Below, in pieces: positions 12,164 to 23,593 of a stretch of DNA of 64,000 nucleotides. The notes beneath the pieces were generated by a model. The model was not told where the DNA came from. It made no database searches and worked only from the letters and a program-made list of their open reading frames with translations. Position 1 is the stretch's first letter. Every line of letters starts with the position of its first letter. The DNA lies in assembly GCA_027625915.1 (NCBI GenBank), contig JANTQA010000057.1:3720001-3784000 (forward strand), read 5' to 3'. The stretch comes from Anaeramoeba flamelloides (Eukaryota; Metamonada; Anaeramoebidae). The position numbers and the translations under genes were made by a program.

Positions 12164-12590
12164 TATCTTTGATTTATGTAATAACATACTGACAAAAAAC
12201 ATTGCATTATTATCAAAAATCAATAAATTGATGTTAATGATTTTGTGTATTTAAATAGTTTTATGGCGTCATAGTTTAATAATTATTTGTGAAAAATAAT
12301 TTGCCACGCTATTTTGGAAATAGCCTAACATATTAAACTATGAATATCCTATATTCAAGGTATTACCAAAAAACACCAATTAAGAAAAATGGAGATTTTT
12401 AAAGATAATACTTGAATTTTCAACAACAATTTCTACTCTAGGTAACCTTATTATTTGGGATAAAAACCAAAATCACTAATAAAATGAAAAATAAATTTCA
12501 AAACAAAGAAAATAATACAAAATTTAAATCAAACACATATTAGTGAAATTCAATTTGTTCATATAGCAATTTAAATGGTTATCAATAATA

Positions 12591-13297
12591 TTTAATCTCA
12601 TATTAATTGGATCAACCTCAATTTTTTGGAAATTCTTTAATAATTAACCAATTTTGATAAAATTTTATTTTGATTTTATTATCCCAAAAACATACTACGA
12701 GAATTATAAGATTAAAAAATCTAGGATCTATCAATTTTTCAAAATATTAAATAAAGGGGTTTTATTGTAAAAATAATCCCATTCGCCAATCTCAAAAAAA
12801 ATCCAATAATTCTTCGACATCTGAAATAATTCATTTTAATATAAAAAGTCAATTTTATCTTGTTAGAATTAATTTTGAGTTATATTATTTAACAAAAATT
12901 CAATTTTTAAATTTATTTGTCAAATTAAAAACTTTCAAAAAATCAAAAGTTATTTTTGACAAATAAAAATATCAAAAAAAACGAAATTTTCAAACAGAGA
13001 CAATAATAATAATCTCCAAAACTCACCTCCAACAACAACTAGAGCATCACACCTCTTTAAATATTGATTTAGTTTTGAAACCTTTCTAAGATAAGATAAA
13101 TTATTACCCAATAAAGAAATACTGAAAAATTGTAAAGTACAGAACAACTTTTTGAGGTAAAAAAAAACTTTCCATACTTTAGTGATCAGAACTTTAAAAG
13201 AATGAAACTCACCCAAACACTCTTCTCCTTATAAAAATAACAAATCAATTCCAAATATAGGAAAAATAAACCAGAAATTTTTAATCTCATATTAATT
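12591..13297 (+). repeat. ~690-bp element H, copy 2, upstream of the WBP2-like gene
   Basis: Reverse complement of 2262-2957 over almost its full length. The left end GGATCAACCTCAATTTT corresponds to the GAATCGACCTCGATT terminus of copy 1. An 18-bp direct repeat, TTTAATCTCATATTAATT, lies at 12591-12608 and again at 13280-13297. A TATA-like TTATAAAAATA (about 13229) and the block AATTCCAAATATAGG are also present in copy 1. The element ends about 40 bp before the WBP2-like start codon. The 88-aa frame inside it (minus, 12950-13216) is broken in copy 1 and is not a gene. Confidence 0.7.
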
Positions 13298-13338
13298 CAT
13301 TTTTTAATTTTTCTTAAATACTAAATCTTGATCTGATT

Positions 13339-13917
13339 ATGTCATTAAATTGTCAGCTTGAAAATGGTGTTCCAATTCCCAAAAATAATGAGGTCTTATC
13401 AGAGACTGTTGACAATATGTCTATTGAAGGAACAAGCGAGGACTATACTTTTTCATGCAAGAATGGAACGCTTTACCTTTCACCACTTCGGCTTGTCTAT
13501 GTACCCAACGAAACGGTGAATTGCAAATTTTCTAGCATTCAGCTTCCACTGAAGCTAATGCATGGCGAAAAGTTTGATCAGCCAATTTTTTTTGGAAGCC
13601 CATCGCTTTCTGGCTTTGTTGAACCAGAAGAAATCGACAAGACAAAATTTGAAAATGGACTGTTTACTTTTGGTAGCTTTCCTCAAAATTTTGAATTCAA
13701 AATCGAATTTAAAAAAGGAAAAACCTCTCCTTTTATTCAAAGGTTCTTTTTATTTATGTCGAATGTTAATGATCAGTTGCCAGAAATGTTACAGCCAGTA
13801 ATGAATAGGCACTTGGTTGAAGAAAATGAGCAAGTTGAAGAAGAAGAAGAGGAGGAAGAAATAATCGCTTATTATAACCCAAACGATCCAAACCAGATTA
13901 TTGTACAAAATGACTAA
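13339..13917 (+). CDS. WBP2-like GRAM-domain protein
   Basis: Single-exon 192-aa protein, ATG to TAA. It follows WW-domain-binding protein 2: the start MSLNCQLENGVPIPKNNEVL resembles the WBP2 N-terminus (MALNKN...GG.I..N.E..L). KNGTLYLSPLRLVYVPNE (about 41-58) is the GRAM strand pair (GT.YLTP.R..F), followed by SIQLPLKLMHGEKFDQPIFF (66-85, PFYLM...IKQPVF in WBP2) and a final FKIEFKKGK strand. GRAM domains are PH-like and usually bind phosphoinositides. The animal protein ends in PPxY motifs that bind WW domains; here the C-terminus is instead an acidic run (166-174) and AYYNPNDPNQ, with no PPxY. A conserved domain protein, probably peripheral membrane or transcription-linked by family; its role here is inferred. 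Confidence 0.85.
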   Translation: MSLNCQLENGVPIPKNNEVLSETVDNMSIEGTSEDYTFSCKNGTLYLSPLRLVYVPNETVNCKFSSIQLPLKLMHGEKFDQPIFFGSPSLSGFVEPEEIDKTKFENGLFTFGSFPQNFEFKIEFKKGKTSPFIQRFFLFMSNVNDQLPEMLQPVMNRHLVEENEQVEEEEEEEEIIAYYNPNDPNQIIVQND

Positions 13918-15700
13918 TTTGAATGGTAATTACGGTGGGGAAATATTTGTTTTTTATTTTGGACTTTTTGATGACAATTTGCAATAATAAAGTCCCAAAT
14001 TTTCCATTGTTCTTTTTTCTTTTATCAAGTCAAAAATAAGATTGGCTTTTGTTGATATTAAAAAAAAAAAATATTTCATTACAACTTTTGTGAACAAAAG
14101 AAACCACATTTGATTTCAGATGTTCCTTATCCATCATAAGATCAAGAAAAAAAATCATATAGTCGAAAAATTTTGAAGGAGATTAAATTTTCTTCATTCT
14201 TTATCTTATTTTTAAGGTTTTATATTTCCAGTTGCCAATTGTACTAAAGGTAATGAATTAATTGCTTTATGAAATTTACAGATAATGAAAAGTTTATAAA
14301 AGGTTAGCATAATGTTTCCTAAAATGTTTGGTTTGTTTACATTCTATCCCTAAAAAAAAACTTATAAATGTATATAAAAAGGGCAAATACCATATCTAGT
14401 CAAGCTTTATGAATTTTCCTAAAATATATATTCAAAACATTCTTGTTTACATTTAATATAAAAATACATGTGTATGTATATGAAATATTGTTTAGCCAAA
14501 TATTCTATTTGAGCTAAAAAAGAGTATGATAATATTTTTTGAATTCAATAAAAGAGTATAAAAATTTATTATTTTACTAATTTCAGTAAATAAATAAAAA
14601 AATAGATATAGTTGTTTAAAAAGGGTGAAGACTTTTTTGAAACTTTAATCGAGTTTTCTATTTTAAAAAGGGGAAAACTTTTTCAGTTTTAAAACATTTA
14701 TCAAGTTTTCTGTTTTAATAAAGTTGACGAATCAGTCCTTAAATGTGGTGTAAAGGTTGGAGTATGAAGGAAAGCACTTTTTAAAAAAAAATATTTCACT
14801 TTATTAAAACACAGAACTTTAAAAAAGTTTTTTTTTACTTTTTTAAAATTACTATATTACCCTAATAAATAAAGTTTTTTATAACATGTTATACACATGT
14901 TGTAACTGTGTTATAAATAATTAAAATGTTATAAAATTTTATAATAACGGTTTTTATAACATGAATATTCGGTATACAATGTATTATACAAGTTTGATAT
15001 GTTATAAGCATGTTATAAGAATATTTTTTCAAATGTAATATTCAAAAAATCATCAGTAAAAGGAATTTTTGTTATAAAAATGCTATCTGGTTCGGAATTT
15101 AAAATTAACTAATATAATTTCATTTCTCTGCAATATTAAAATATAACCAATCAAGAAATATATTCTGGATAATTTTTTCATCCTACTACATATAATAACA
15201 GTTGTCGTATTTTTATAATTAAATCAAGAAAAAAAGGCAAAATAATCAATTTTCTCAGCAGAATATCTTGGTTATTTCTTGAATAAAGATCTGTGTTCAT
15301 AGATATTCTAATATTTTATAATAAAATTGAAATTTTCAAATTTTAATTTTTTTATTTTTGAAAACTATTTTAGTTGCTTGAAAAAGCATCTAATTAATAA
15401 AAATGAATTGTGAAAAGAAATATTTGAAAGTGGGGGTTTCAAATTTATTTTCAATAACCGGTAATTATTTTTTTTTCAAAAATTGGAATTCTAATGATGT
15501 TTTTATTAATCTAACACGGATGTTATGCTTGACTATAGGATAAAAAAAAATAACTTTGAGAATGTATTTTAAAATTGAAATTGTGAAATTTTCAATATCT
15601 GGTTTATTAAATTTCAAAACTTTTCTTTCAAAATTTGAAATTATTCTTGCGAAAAAAGATTAAAAAACATAAAAACTAAAAAGAATTGTTTGAATATTTT
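13918..15700. other. Intergenic, A+T-rich with local palindromes
   Basis: No gene seen. At 14610-14830 a segment related to GTTTTCTATTTTAAAAAGG occurs twice in tandem and then inverted (CTTTATTAAAACACAGAAC), so this is probably an old foldback repeat. At 14880-15020 there are several copies of a TTATAACATGTTATA-like palindrome. Confidence 0.45.
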
Positions 15701-15719
15701 TTTTATTTGATTTTTTTTT

Positions 15720-15970
15720 TAAAATTTAGTATTGGGGTTCTTGCTTCTATCTTTTCCAAACCTCCAAGAAAATTCAAGAAAAACCTCTATTAAACGGAAT
15801 TGTTTTTCAAAAATAATTAATCCACTTAGTCTATCAAACAATTACTTGAGTATTCACGAGACACCCCACTTTAATGAACTTTAGAAAGGTTTATTACTAT
15901 CTTCATAAAAAAAATAGTTATTTATCAAAGGCATTTGATTTAAAATAAAAGCAATTACGAACAATAACAA
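15720..15970 (+). repeat. Dispersed repeat P, copy 1
   Basis: Similar to 59500-59910: shared blocks are TTACTTGAGTATTC, GAGACACCCCACTTTAATGA (CACGTCACTT in the other copy), AACCTCTAT and AATTGTTTTTCAAAAA. Non-coding; no clear termini. A third partial relative, 31740-31930, matches the 59560-59760 part in reverse complement. Confidence 0.55.
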
Positions 15971-16882
15971 TCCTTTCAAGGATTATTTTCATGTCGGGTA
16001 TTTTTTTCACTACTATGTAAAGACAATTTTCAAAAAATATCCCTTAAAAGTGGAACTTGATGTAACATTATAATAGAAATAAAATGGGGAAAGGTAACTT
16101 ATTAATATTTTAACAACTTTAAAATTAAAACCTGAAAGTTTTAATGTCTTAAATCCAACGAAAGATAATTGTTCAAACGAATTTAAATAAATACAAACAT
16201 CAAATCTCAACATTTGCATTATAACTTACTTAAGATATTTTAAAAAGTAAAAACTCGAAATTCCATAGTAAAAAAATCTCTATTTTGGAAAGTGATTATA
16301 TAACCTGTGAAATGCGCAATTCTGTGCGTTATATATTCATTGTGTGAATGAAAAAATAATTTGTAGCTATTCAAATATTTTGACAAAAAAAGTTTCGATC
16401 TATTTTTTAAAATGACATTTTGCTTGTAGTCACAAATTTTTGTGATCTTTTAAGGATCTTTGCAGTTTTCTTGCCATATACACAAACAAAGTAAAATTAA
16501 AAACATAAAAAAACAAATCAAAATGCGAAAACAAAAAATATAATTTTTTCTTTCGAAAAGAAAGATTTATTTTTAATTTGTCAATTAAATTAAACAGCTG
16601 TCTCCTTATTAAAAATCTCTAAATTGTTTTATAAAAGAGAAATGATAATAATATTTGATAGGAAACGGTAACTTTAAGAGAATAAAAAATTATCTTAAAC
16701 TATTTCACAGTTTGAAAGAATAATAATAAAATATCACATGAAAAATAAAAATATTAATAGATGATTGAAAAAAATGAAAAAAATGAATCTAATGAATTCA
16801 AAAACTTTCTTTCTTGGCTAATTTTAACTTGAGGAATTATATGTGTTTGTTTTTATATCACCAAGTTATAATTGCAAATTAA

Positions 16883-17222
16883 TTAGTCAAATTGTAAGTT
16901 TGTAGATTCAAATTCATTATCAATGGCAAGTAGAAATGATGAAAAATCCTCGTTTTCGAATTGGTAAGGCATCGTGAGTTCAAATGGCTTTGTGAGCTCA
17001 TTTTCAAATTGAATTTCAGAAAGCATTGATGTATTGACAGGTGAAAATCCTTGGTGTGGATCAGATTCCAAATTATTTGAATTTTGAGGTAACTCGACCC
17101 AAAACGAGTTATAGAGTAATGAGTCATGATCGGTGCTGATCAAATCGTCTTCAAATTGGTCATTAATCACGTTTGTATTGGAGTTGCCATTGTAAGCATT
17201 GTTTTTCGTTTGGTTATCCTTG

Positions 17223-17263
<41 letters not shown>

Positions 17264-18040
17264 AATAGTGTTGTTGTTAAGACTGCTATCCGTGGTACTA
17301 TCACGGTCATTTGTATTGTTACTGTTATTTGTGTTGTTCTCAAGTTTTGGGTTAATTATCGCTTTTTTGGATGTTCTTTTGCTTGTTCTCGTGTTGACCC
17401 TTGTACGTGCCCTTGTCATCCTTGTTTGCTTTGTTTTTCGGTTTGTTTTCCTTTTTTTGTTTTCGTTTGTTTTTTCGCCTTCCTCTTTCAGCAAAGGTAA
17501 GGTTTCCACAAACACCCTTTTTTTTCTTCTTTTTTGTTCTCTTACCTTTATTTTTTGATCTTGTTCTTGTTTTTGATCTTGTTTTGGATCTTGTTCTTGT
17601 TCTTGTTTTTGTTTTTGTTTTTTATCCTTTTTTACTTTTTCTTCAACAAAACCTTTTTGGACAAAGACCATCCCTGTATTTTTTTTTCTGACAGTCAAAT
17701 TTCTATACCCCTTTCTTTTGAAATGGCTCCCAAGGCAACTGCGCACATTGGTCCTTCCTTGCCCCAAAGCATAACAAAGCAAATTAATTAGTCTTGCAGT
17801 AAATTCAATTTTTTCGCCATTGCAATCTCCCATAATGTCATTTGGAAAAAAAGAAAATAACTGTTTGATTCGATCTTCGCGTTTCCTCATACAAGAAATA
17901 TCAATGAGTGCTAACTGTTCTTCTTCGGTGGCTGTTCCAAATGTGATCTCTTCAACCTCGTCAGGATAATAAGATTTGCACGATGTCCTGTTTCTTTCTT
18001 TTTTTTTTTGCACTTTCAAATTTTTTTTTTTGATACTCAT
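16883..18040 (-). CDS. Basic-domain protein with Ser/Asn linker and acidic tail, possible DNA-binding regulator
   Basis: Single-exon 385-aa protein, ATG at 18040, TAA stop. I do not recognise the family. Residues 20-130 look folded: an acidic start, a helix (LIDISCMRKREDRIKQLFSFF), then LINLLCYALGQGRTNVRSCL and the basic SHFKRKGYRNLTVRKK ending in a strand (GMVFV). Helix, turn, basic helix and strand would suit a helix-turn-helix or winged-helix DNA-binding domain; the initiator-binding domain known from Trichomonas is one weak possibility. Residues 131-300 are low complexity: Lys/Gln/Glu, Arg/Thr, Asn, and a run of 11 Ser (260-270) encoded by AGC repeats. The tail (295-385) is acidic and aromatic, with QFENE repeated, like an activation region. 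An overlapping plus-strand poly-Leu frame is its shadow. The function is a guess from composition. Confidence 0.75.
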
Positions 18041-19230
18041 CTCTTTTTGTTGTGTTTAATTTTAGCACACGCAAAAGTAATATTACAAAAAAATTTTTAA
18101 TATAAAAAGAAATACAAAAAAAAGTAAAATAAAAATAAAAAAATCAGTGCAAAAAAAAAAAATGATTTTCGTTTTGCTTGTTTTGATAAGTGTTTGAAGT
18201 TATACACTGTATTGGAAATGTAAGAAGATCTGTTCTTAATTATATTTTAAATTTTTTTTTTATTGGAAAATAAAAAAAGAATAATGAAGTGACAAACCCT
18301 GGTTTACAATTATAAAGTTCTGTGATACGGTTTAAAACGAATTTTTTGCACTTTTTCCTTTTTTTTATTTTTATTTTGTTTTGTTTTGAAAAAACACATT
18401 TTTATCTTGAATTAAAACAAACTTACACATTATTTATTTAACAAATCATATGTGTGAATAAATTTTTTTTCAATTCAAGTGTTAATATTGTAAAATTTTA
18501 AGTTTTTTTTATTTCAAATAAATCTAGTAAAAAAATCATGTATTTGAATCAAAAAACATTGGTGGCATTTATTTATTTCCATTTACTACAAAATAGGTAA
18601 TTATTTAATTATTTATTTTCCAAATCTCATTTTTTGAGAAGATTTAAAATTTTTTGTATTACTTGAAATTAATTTTACTTATTAAACAACCCTATGTTTT
18701 CTAAGGTCACTTCTTCAAGTTAAAGATAAGATTTATTCTCTCAATTTTTTCGAATTATTTGTTAGAAATCCAAAATGATTTTACAATTTGTCTCTGAAAG
18801 AGAATTCATTCTTGTCTACTTGTTCTGAAATTTAGAAGAAATATGAGATGTCAAAAAACAAAAAAAGACTCAAACATATTTCTTCTCATTTAGAAAAGAT
18901 AATCTCAAACTTTTCAAACTGTGTGTTGAATTTGTCTCACAAACAGCTTTATTCTAATTTCTTTCTGAAAGATCAATAAATAGGTTAAAAACAGAAAGAA
19001 AACATTCAAAAAAAAGGTTAAGTGACTTCTTTTACACTTTTTTAAGAGAAAATATTCAAAAAGTTCAAAATTACTTTTATCCCATTTTTAATTCAAAAAA
19101 CGAAAGAACAATCATGAAATTGACTTGAAAAACTTTGAAATAAACTCCTGTTTGTGATTAAAAAACTATTTGAGTTTCAGATCTGTCGAGATTTTTCTAT
19201 TATTTTTTATTGATATTTGTCTATTTAATC
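18041..19230. other. Intergenic, no gene seen
   Basis: A+T-rich upstream region of the 385-aa gene; no motif stands out beyond homopolymer runs. Confidence 0.45.
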
Positions 19231-19350
19231 GGAAAAAATTTTCACTTCCTTTTCGATATTTATCTTATATAAACACAATTCTCAAAAAAATAGACTTCAA
19301 TTTTGGTTCTATTGAAAAAGGAAATTGAAAATGGAAGTGAAAATTTTTCC
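19231..19350. mobile_element. ~115-bp palindromic MITE (family D, copy 1)
   Basis: Ends GGAAAAAATTTTCACTTCC and GGAAGTGAAAATTTTTCC form an inverted repeat. Same family as about 29861-29985 and 62290-62411. Non-coding; the target duplication is unclear. Confidence 0.6.
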
Positions 19351-19799
19351 ATATTTATAATTATAAAAAAAGTAAAGAAGACTCGAATTATTTTACTTTC
19401 AATTACAAATGGAAAACCAAATCTGATTATATAAATGATACTTTAACTGCAGATTTTATGTAAACTGTATATTTTTATTGATTAAAATAATTGTTCATTT
19501 ATTTAATTTGATCTCGTTAAAATATGAAAAATTTTCGAATTATTACAAAAATAAATTAATGATTATTCAAGAGAAATTTTCAGTTATTCTTGACTCTATT
19601 TCCAAATTTACTTTGACAAATTTGAAAAAGGGATTGAAGTGGATCCTATTTAAAGATATTTATGTTAATTGTCATTGCTTTTAAGGATGATGACCATTGG
19701 AATGGTAAAAATGATTATCTTTTAAAGTCTGTATGAACTACATCCAAAGTAATTTAATGTATTGGCCTCAAACAAGAAGAGGTATAAATTTAAAGTATA

Positions 19800-20610
19800 C
19801 TTTCATTGAATACAAATCAAATCAGTGGAACACAGTTAAAATGTTTTTTAATTCATTACTTAGTAAAATAGTATATAAAAGTTGATCCCATCAATTTGAA
19901 AAAATGATACTTATCTAGTAAAAAACCCAATAATTTTAGAAAAAAATCTGTATTTCCCCACAATTTTAAAGGTTGAATCATCGATGCACAGGCTTTTAAG
20001 TTGAAAAATACCACTCTTAAATTTGTGGCAAAATTTTAGATTAATAGTTAAAAAAATCAATTAATTTTATTTATTTTTTGTTTTTATTGTTTAAGTTTGG
20101 AGTTTTTAGTTCCTCTTGTTTACCCGAATTCCTAAATTGTGATTTAGAAAAATTTTTAAAGATTTCCATATACTTTTATTTTCCAACAGGGCTAATAAAG
20201 TTATGGAATCTTTTCTGTTAATAATATTAAAAATATTATTATTTTTTAATATATGAGATATATTGCTTTTTTTTAATACATATATCCAGATTTTAGGATT
20301 ATTTTTAGAGGCTGGGCAGTTCCAGAGAAAAAAAAATAAATTAATTGTAAAAAATTAAATAATTAACCCATAGATTATTTTGTAACAAATTATTTTTAAA
20401 ATATTGGAAACATATTGATAGACAATTAATTTTCTAAAAAGGAAACAAAAAATGATCAACCCTTGAGTTTTTATTCTAAAAATTATGTAAATCTTTAAAA
20501 GTTCTAAAAATATAAAAATATTTACCTTCAGAAGTTCTAACCATGAATTATCAAATCCTGGGATACTGTTTATTTTCTTCTTTTTGGTATTCAAAATTTG
20601 TTTTATGAAG
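19800..20610 (+). repeat. Dispersed repeat N, copy 1 (interrupted)
   Basis: Two blocks, about 19800-20070 and 20350-20610, match 55300-55720 in the same order (shared: CAATTTTA-AAGTTGA-TCATC/TCAGT, GTTGGAAA-ATATTGAT, TAAAAAGGAAACAAA). The 280 bp between the blocks are absent from the other copy. They include CCTCTTGTTTACCCGAATTCC, which recurs near 39977, so a different repeat has been inserted. Confidence 0.5.
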
Positions 20611-20879
20611 TGGTTTAATCTTTATAGAATTTCTCAAAAAAGAAAATCACATAACTTTTTTTATTAAACATCATTTCTTTCAATGTGTTACAATTTTTTT
20701 TATAATATCATTTTTTTTATAATTAACCTTTGTGGATCAAAAAAGATATTTATAGAATAATAGAAATTAAAGAATAGTTGATCCCATTTTGAAACTAAAC
20801 TAATAAATAAATATATTTTCTTGAAAATTTGAAAAATTCCAATTCTTATGGACTATTGAGAAAATAATTTTTTTTTTCT

Positions 20880-21140
20880 TTTTGATCTTTAATTGAAGAT
20901 CAAATACAAACCCAACCGAAATAAATATAATTGCTCTACAACCATTTTCACTTTATTAATAACCTTAAGTATAAATAATTTTTCGTTGGTGACTATCGAT
21001 CTTTCAACCAAAAAAAAAATTCTAAATGAATTCGGTATCAAAAAAAATCATAAAAAAAAAAAGCAAGTAAAATTTAGAAAAACTGATTTCAATTTAGAAA
21101 TTTCCAAAATTAATTTTTTATACTAGTATCCATTCGGATC
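20880..21140 (+). repeat. Dispersed repeat O, copy 1
   Basis: About 250 bp similar to 43499-43752 and 57765-58020 on the same strand: starts TTGATCTT-AATGAAGATCAAA, contains ATAAC-C/A-GT and a conserved AAATGAATT-GGT-TCAAAAAA block, and ends near TTTCCAAAAT. The 77-codon frame inside is not conserved. Class unknown. Confidence 0.55.
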
Positions 21141-21699
21141 GTTTAAATAATTACAATTCATTCACAATATATGTAACCATATGACCAGAAAATTAATATA
21201 GTAAAAATCATATACACCCTCAAAATATTTAGGCATTTTTAGTGAAAATATTAATAAATATTGTTCACCCCATTAAAAAAGTGTAGATTTATTTTTTAAT
21301 TTTTGGAAATATTTTGATTTAACTATTTTAAAATATATATAATAACCCCCCATTCAAAAGTCTAGAATACATAATAATATAATTATTTTATTTAAATGTC
21401 AATTATTTTACGAATAATCCAAATTTCGTCTTCATGATTAATAAAATTTTTAAAAAAATCAAACTTTTTGGTTTAAATACCGTTCTTAAATTTTAATTGA
21501 TTAATCTGGCCATGTCTTTTTCTGTTATTTTTCTGACTTCCAATTTTTGAAAAAGCAGATTTTTTATTTCAAATTTCCATTTTTTACCGGAAAATTCTTA
21601 TTCAGTTTTTGATAAGAATAATTTCCAATCAAAAACAAATCTTCTTTTTTAAAGAAAAGAATTGCACATCTTGATCATGAAACATTTTTTTTGAAAAAA

Positions 21700-22500
21700 A
21701 AATTATAAATTTGTTATTTTTTCGCTTTTTTATAACTTCGCTTAGAATAAACATTATTTTTTAACAATATATCTTTGAAAAATAATTATTTTTAAAGATA
21801 ATTTATAATTCAAATTGAAAAATCCAATTTTCCCGGTTCTATTACAATTCTATTATAATTGATATCAAAAAAAAAAATAAAAAAATGCATTTTAACATTG
21901 ATTAGCCATGTTATTATCTTTTAATATTGCTGCGTATTTAATAAATATTTTTCAAATATAAATCAATTATTTTGACAATCAAAGAATTATCGATTTGATT
22001 CAAATTAAAAATAAATATTTTTTTTTTGATTTTTCATTCAGGTTTTTATAACTTTTTGAAATAAACCAAAAATTATTTAAATTTTTATTTTAATTCTAAA
22101 AGTAAAAAAAAAGAATAGTTAAGTATTCCAGAGTTTAAAATAATAGAGCAAAACTATTTGATTTTACTTATGTATTTGAAATTCTGAAAAATCTACGAAA
22201 CCCTTCTTGAGTTTTCTGTTTATTTCTAAAATTAATAGATTTTATTTAGATTTTCTTGATTTTTCTATTTATTTGTGAAGCTTTTTAGGTTTTTTAAGGC
22301 TTTCTATTTTATTTGTAAAGTGTTCTAGGTTTTTTTTTTACTTTTTGAAATAAACCGAAAATTTATTAAAATTTTCTGTTTATTTTAAAAAGCAAAAAAA
22401 AACCACACGAAAATCAATAGCTTTTCGAAATAAAATAGAAAGCCTTAAAAAACCTAAAACACTTCACAGATAAAACAGAAAAACCCAAGAAAAGTCAGGT
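21700..22500 (-). repeat. Composite repeat F+E, copy 2
   Basis: 21700-22000 is repeat F in reverse complement; it runs directly into repeat E (22020-22500), a set of nested palindromes built from AAATAAACCGAAAATTTATT, TTGAGTTTTCTGTTTATTT and CTAGGTTTTTT units. The same F-then-E order is seen at 62815-63610, so F and E belong to one element. Non-coding. Confidence 0.6.
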
Positions 22501-23593
22501 ACTTGGCTGACACCCTGATTAAGTTTTTTCAAAATTATAATTTATTGAGTAAAACCTATAATTTTACTCAATTCTTTTCAATTCGGGAAAATCTTGGAAA
22601 CTTCCATAATGTGTTTTTTTTTGAAATTTTTGAAATAAATAAATATTTATTCAATTTTCAGTTTATTTCAAAAAAAAAAAAAAAAAAAAACAAATGACTT
22701 TAAGAGGAAATTAATTAACCCTCTTCAAAATCAAAAAAATAATAATCATATTTTTTTCATTTTCCTATTTTTTAATTTAAATATATACATTTTGAAAACA
22801 AATAATATATATTCAAGATTACAATCATTGTTTTTAAAGTTGTGAAAAGTTTCAAAAAAAAAAAAAGCTTTTATTTATCCAGCAAAAACATAAAACACAA
22901 ACTTCTCGATGAACTTATCAACCAAAAAAAAAAAAAATAAAAAAAAAAAATAATATTTAATTTTAATTTGTTTTGCACCACCCCTTGGATTGATGGGCCC
23001 ACTTTTTTGAGTGATTTTGGTGTTACTAACAAAAAAACCCAATATAAAAAACAATACAATACGCAATGAATTTTCTCGATTACATAACAGTCGATCTTCA
23101 GTACTTAAATTATGATTAATAAACAATAGAGAGTTATCTTTTCTCTAATTTTTTTTTTGATTGGCGCTTAAAGTGTCCAAAAGAAATTTCATTAGAAATT
23201 TTATTTTAAATAAATAAAGTTTTTCCTTTTTCTTTTCAAATTATTTTTTGAATTTTATTTTTAACTTCTGACCAAAGATTTTTTGATTGAAAATGCAAGA
23301 ATTATTGTCCAAAACTTGGTTAAATGATAATTTTTACAAAGGAGAGGTAAAGATTTAAAATTGGCCACCTTTTCGTATAAAATGATTATTGTATTTTTAC
23401 ATGAAAATGATGAGATAACCTTATTTTTACACAAATTATTTTTAAGTTAATCAAATAATTTTACAGAAATAAAAGGGATGAAAAAAAGGGAATAATTTAT
23501 TTGAAAGCAAAATGTCGTCGGAGTGGAAAAAATACAAGATATAATTCCTTTGAGTAAAAAAAAAAAAAAAATAAAAAAAAAATAAAAAAAAAG
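22500..23593. other. Intergenic between repeat E and the UGDH gene
   Basis: Contains a partial E unit near 22620-22690 and A/T homopolymers. The small minus-strand frames at 22870-23126 and 23497-23679 have no coding character. Confidence 0.4.

Noticed and set aside
12950-13216. 88-codon minus-strand frame upstream of the WBP2-like gene
   Set aside because: It lies inside repeat H, and the homologous frame in copy 1 (2340-2640) is interrupted by stops, so it is not selected as protein.
17126-17791. Plus-strand frames rich in Leu, Val and Phe
   Set aside because: Shadows of the Ser, Asn, Lys and Gln codons of the 385-aa gene on the other strand.
20893-21126. 77-codon frame
   Set aside because: Lies within dispersed repeat O, and the frame is not conserved in the copies at 43499 and 57765.
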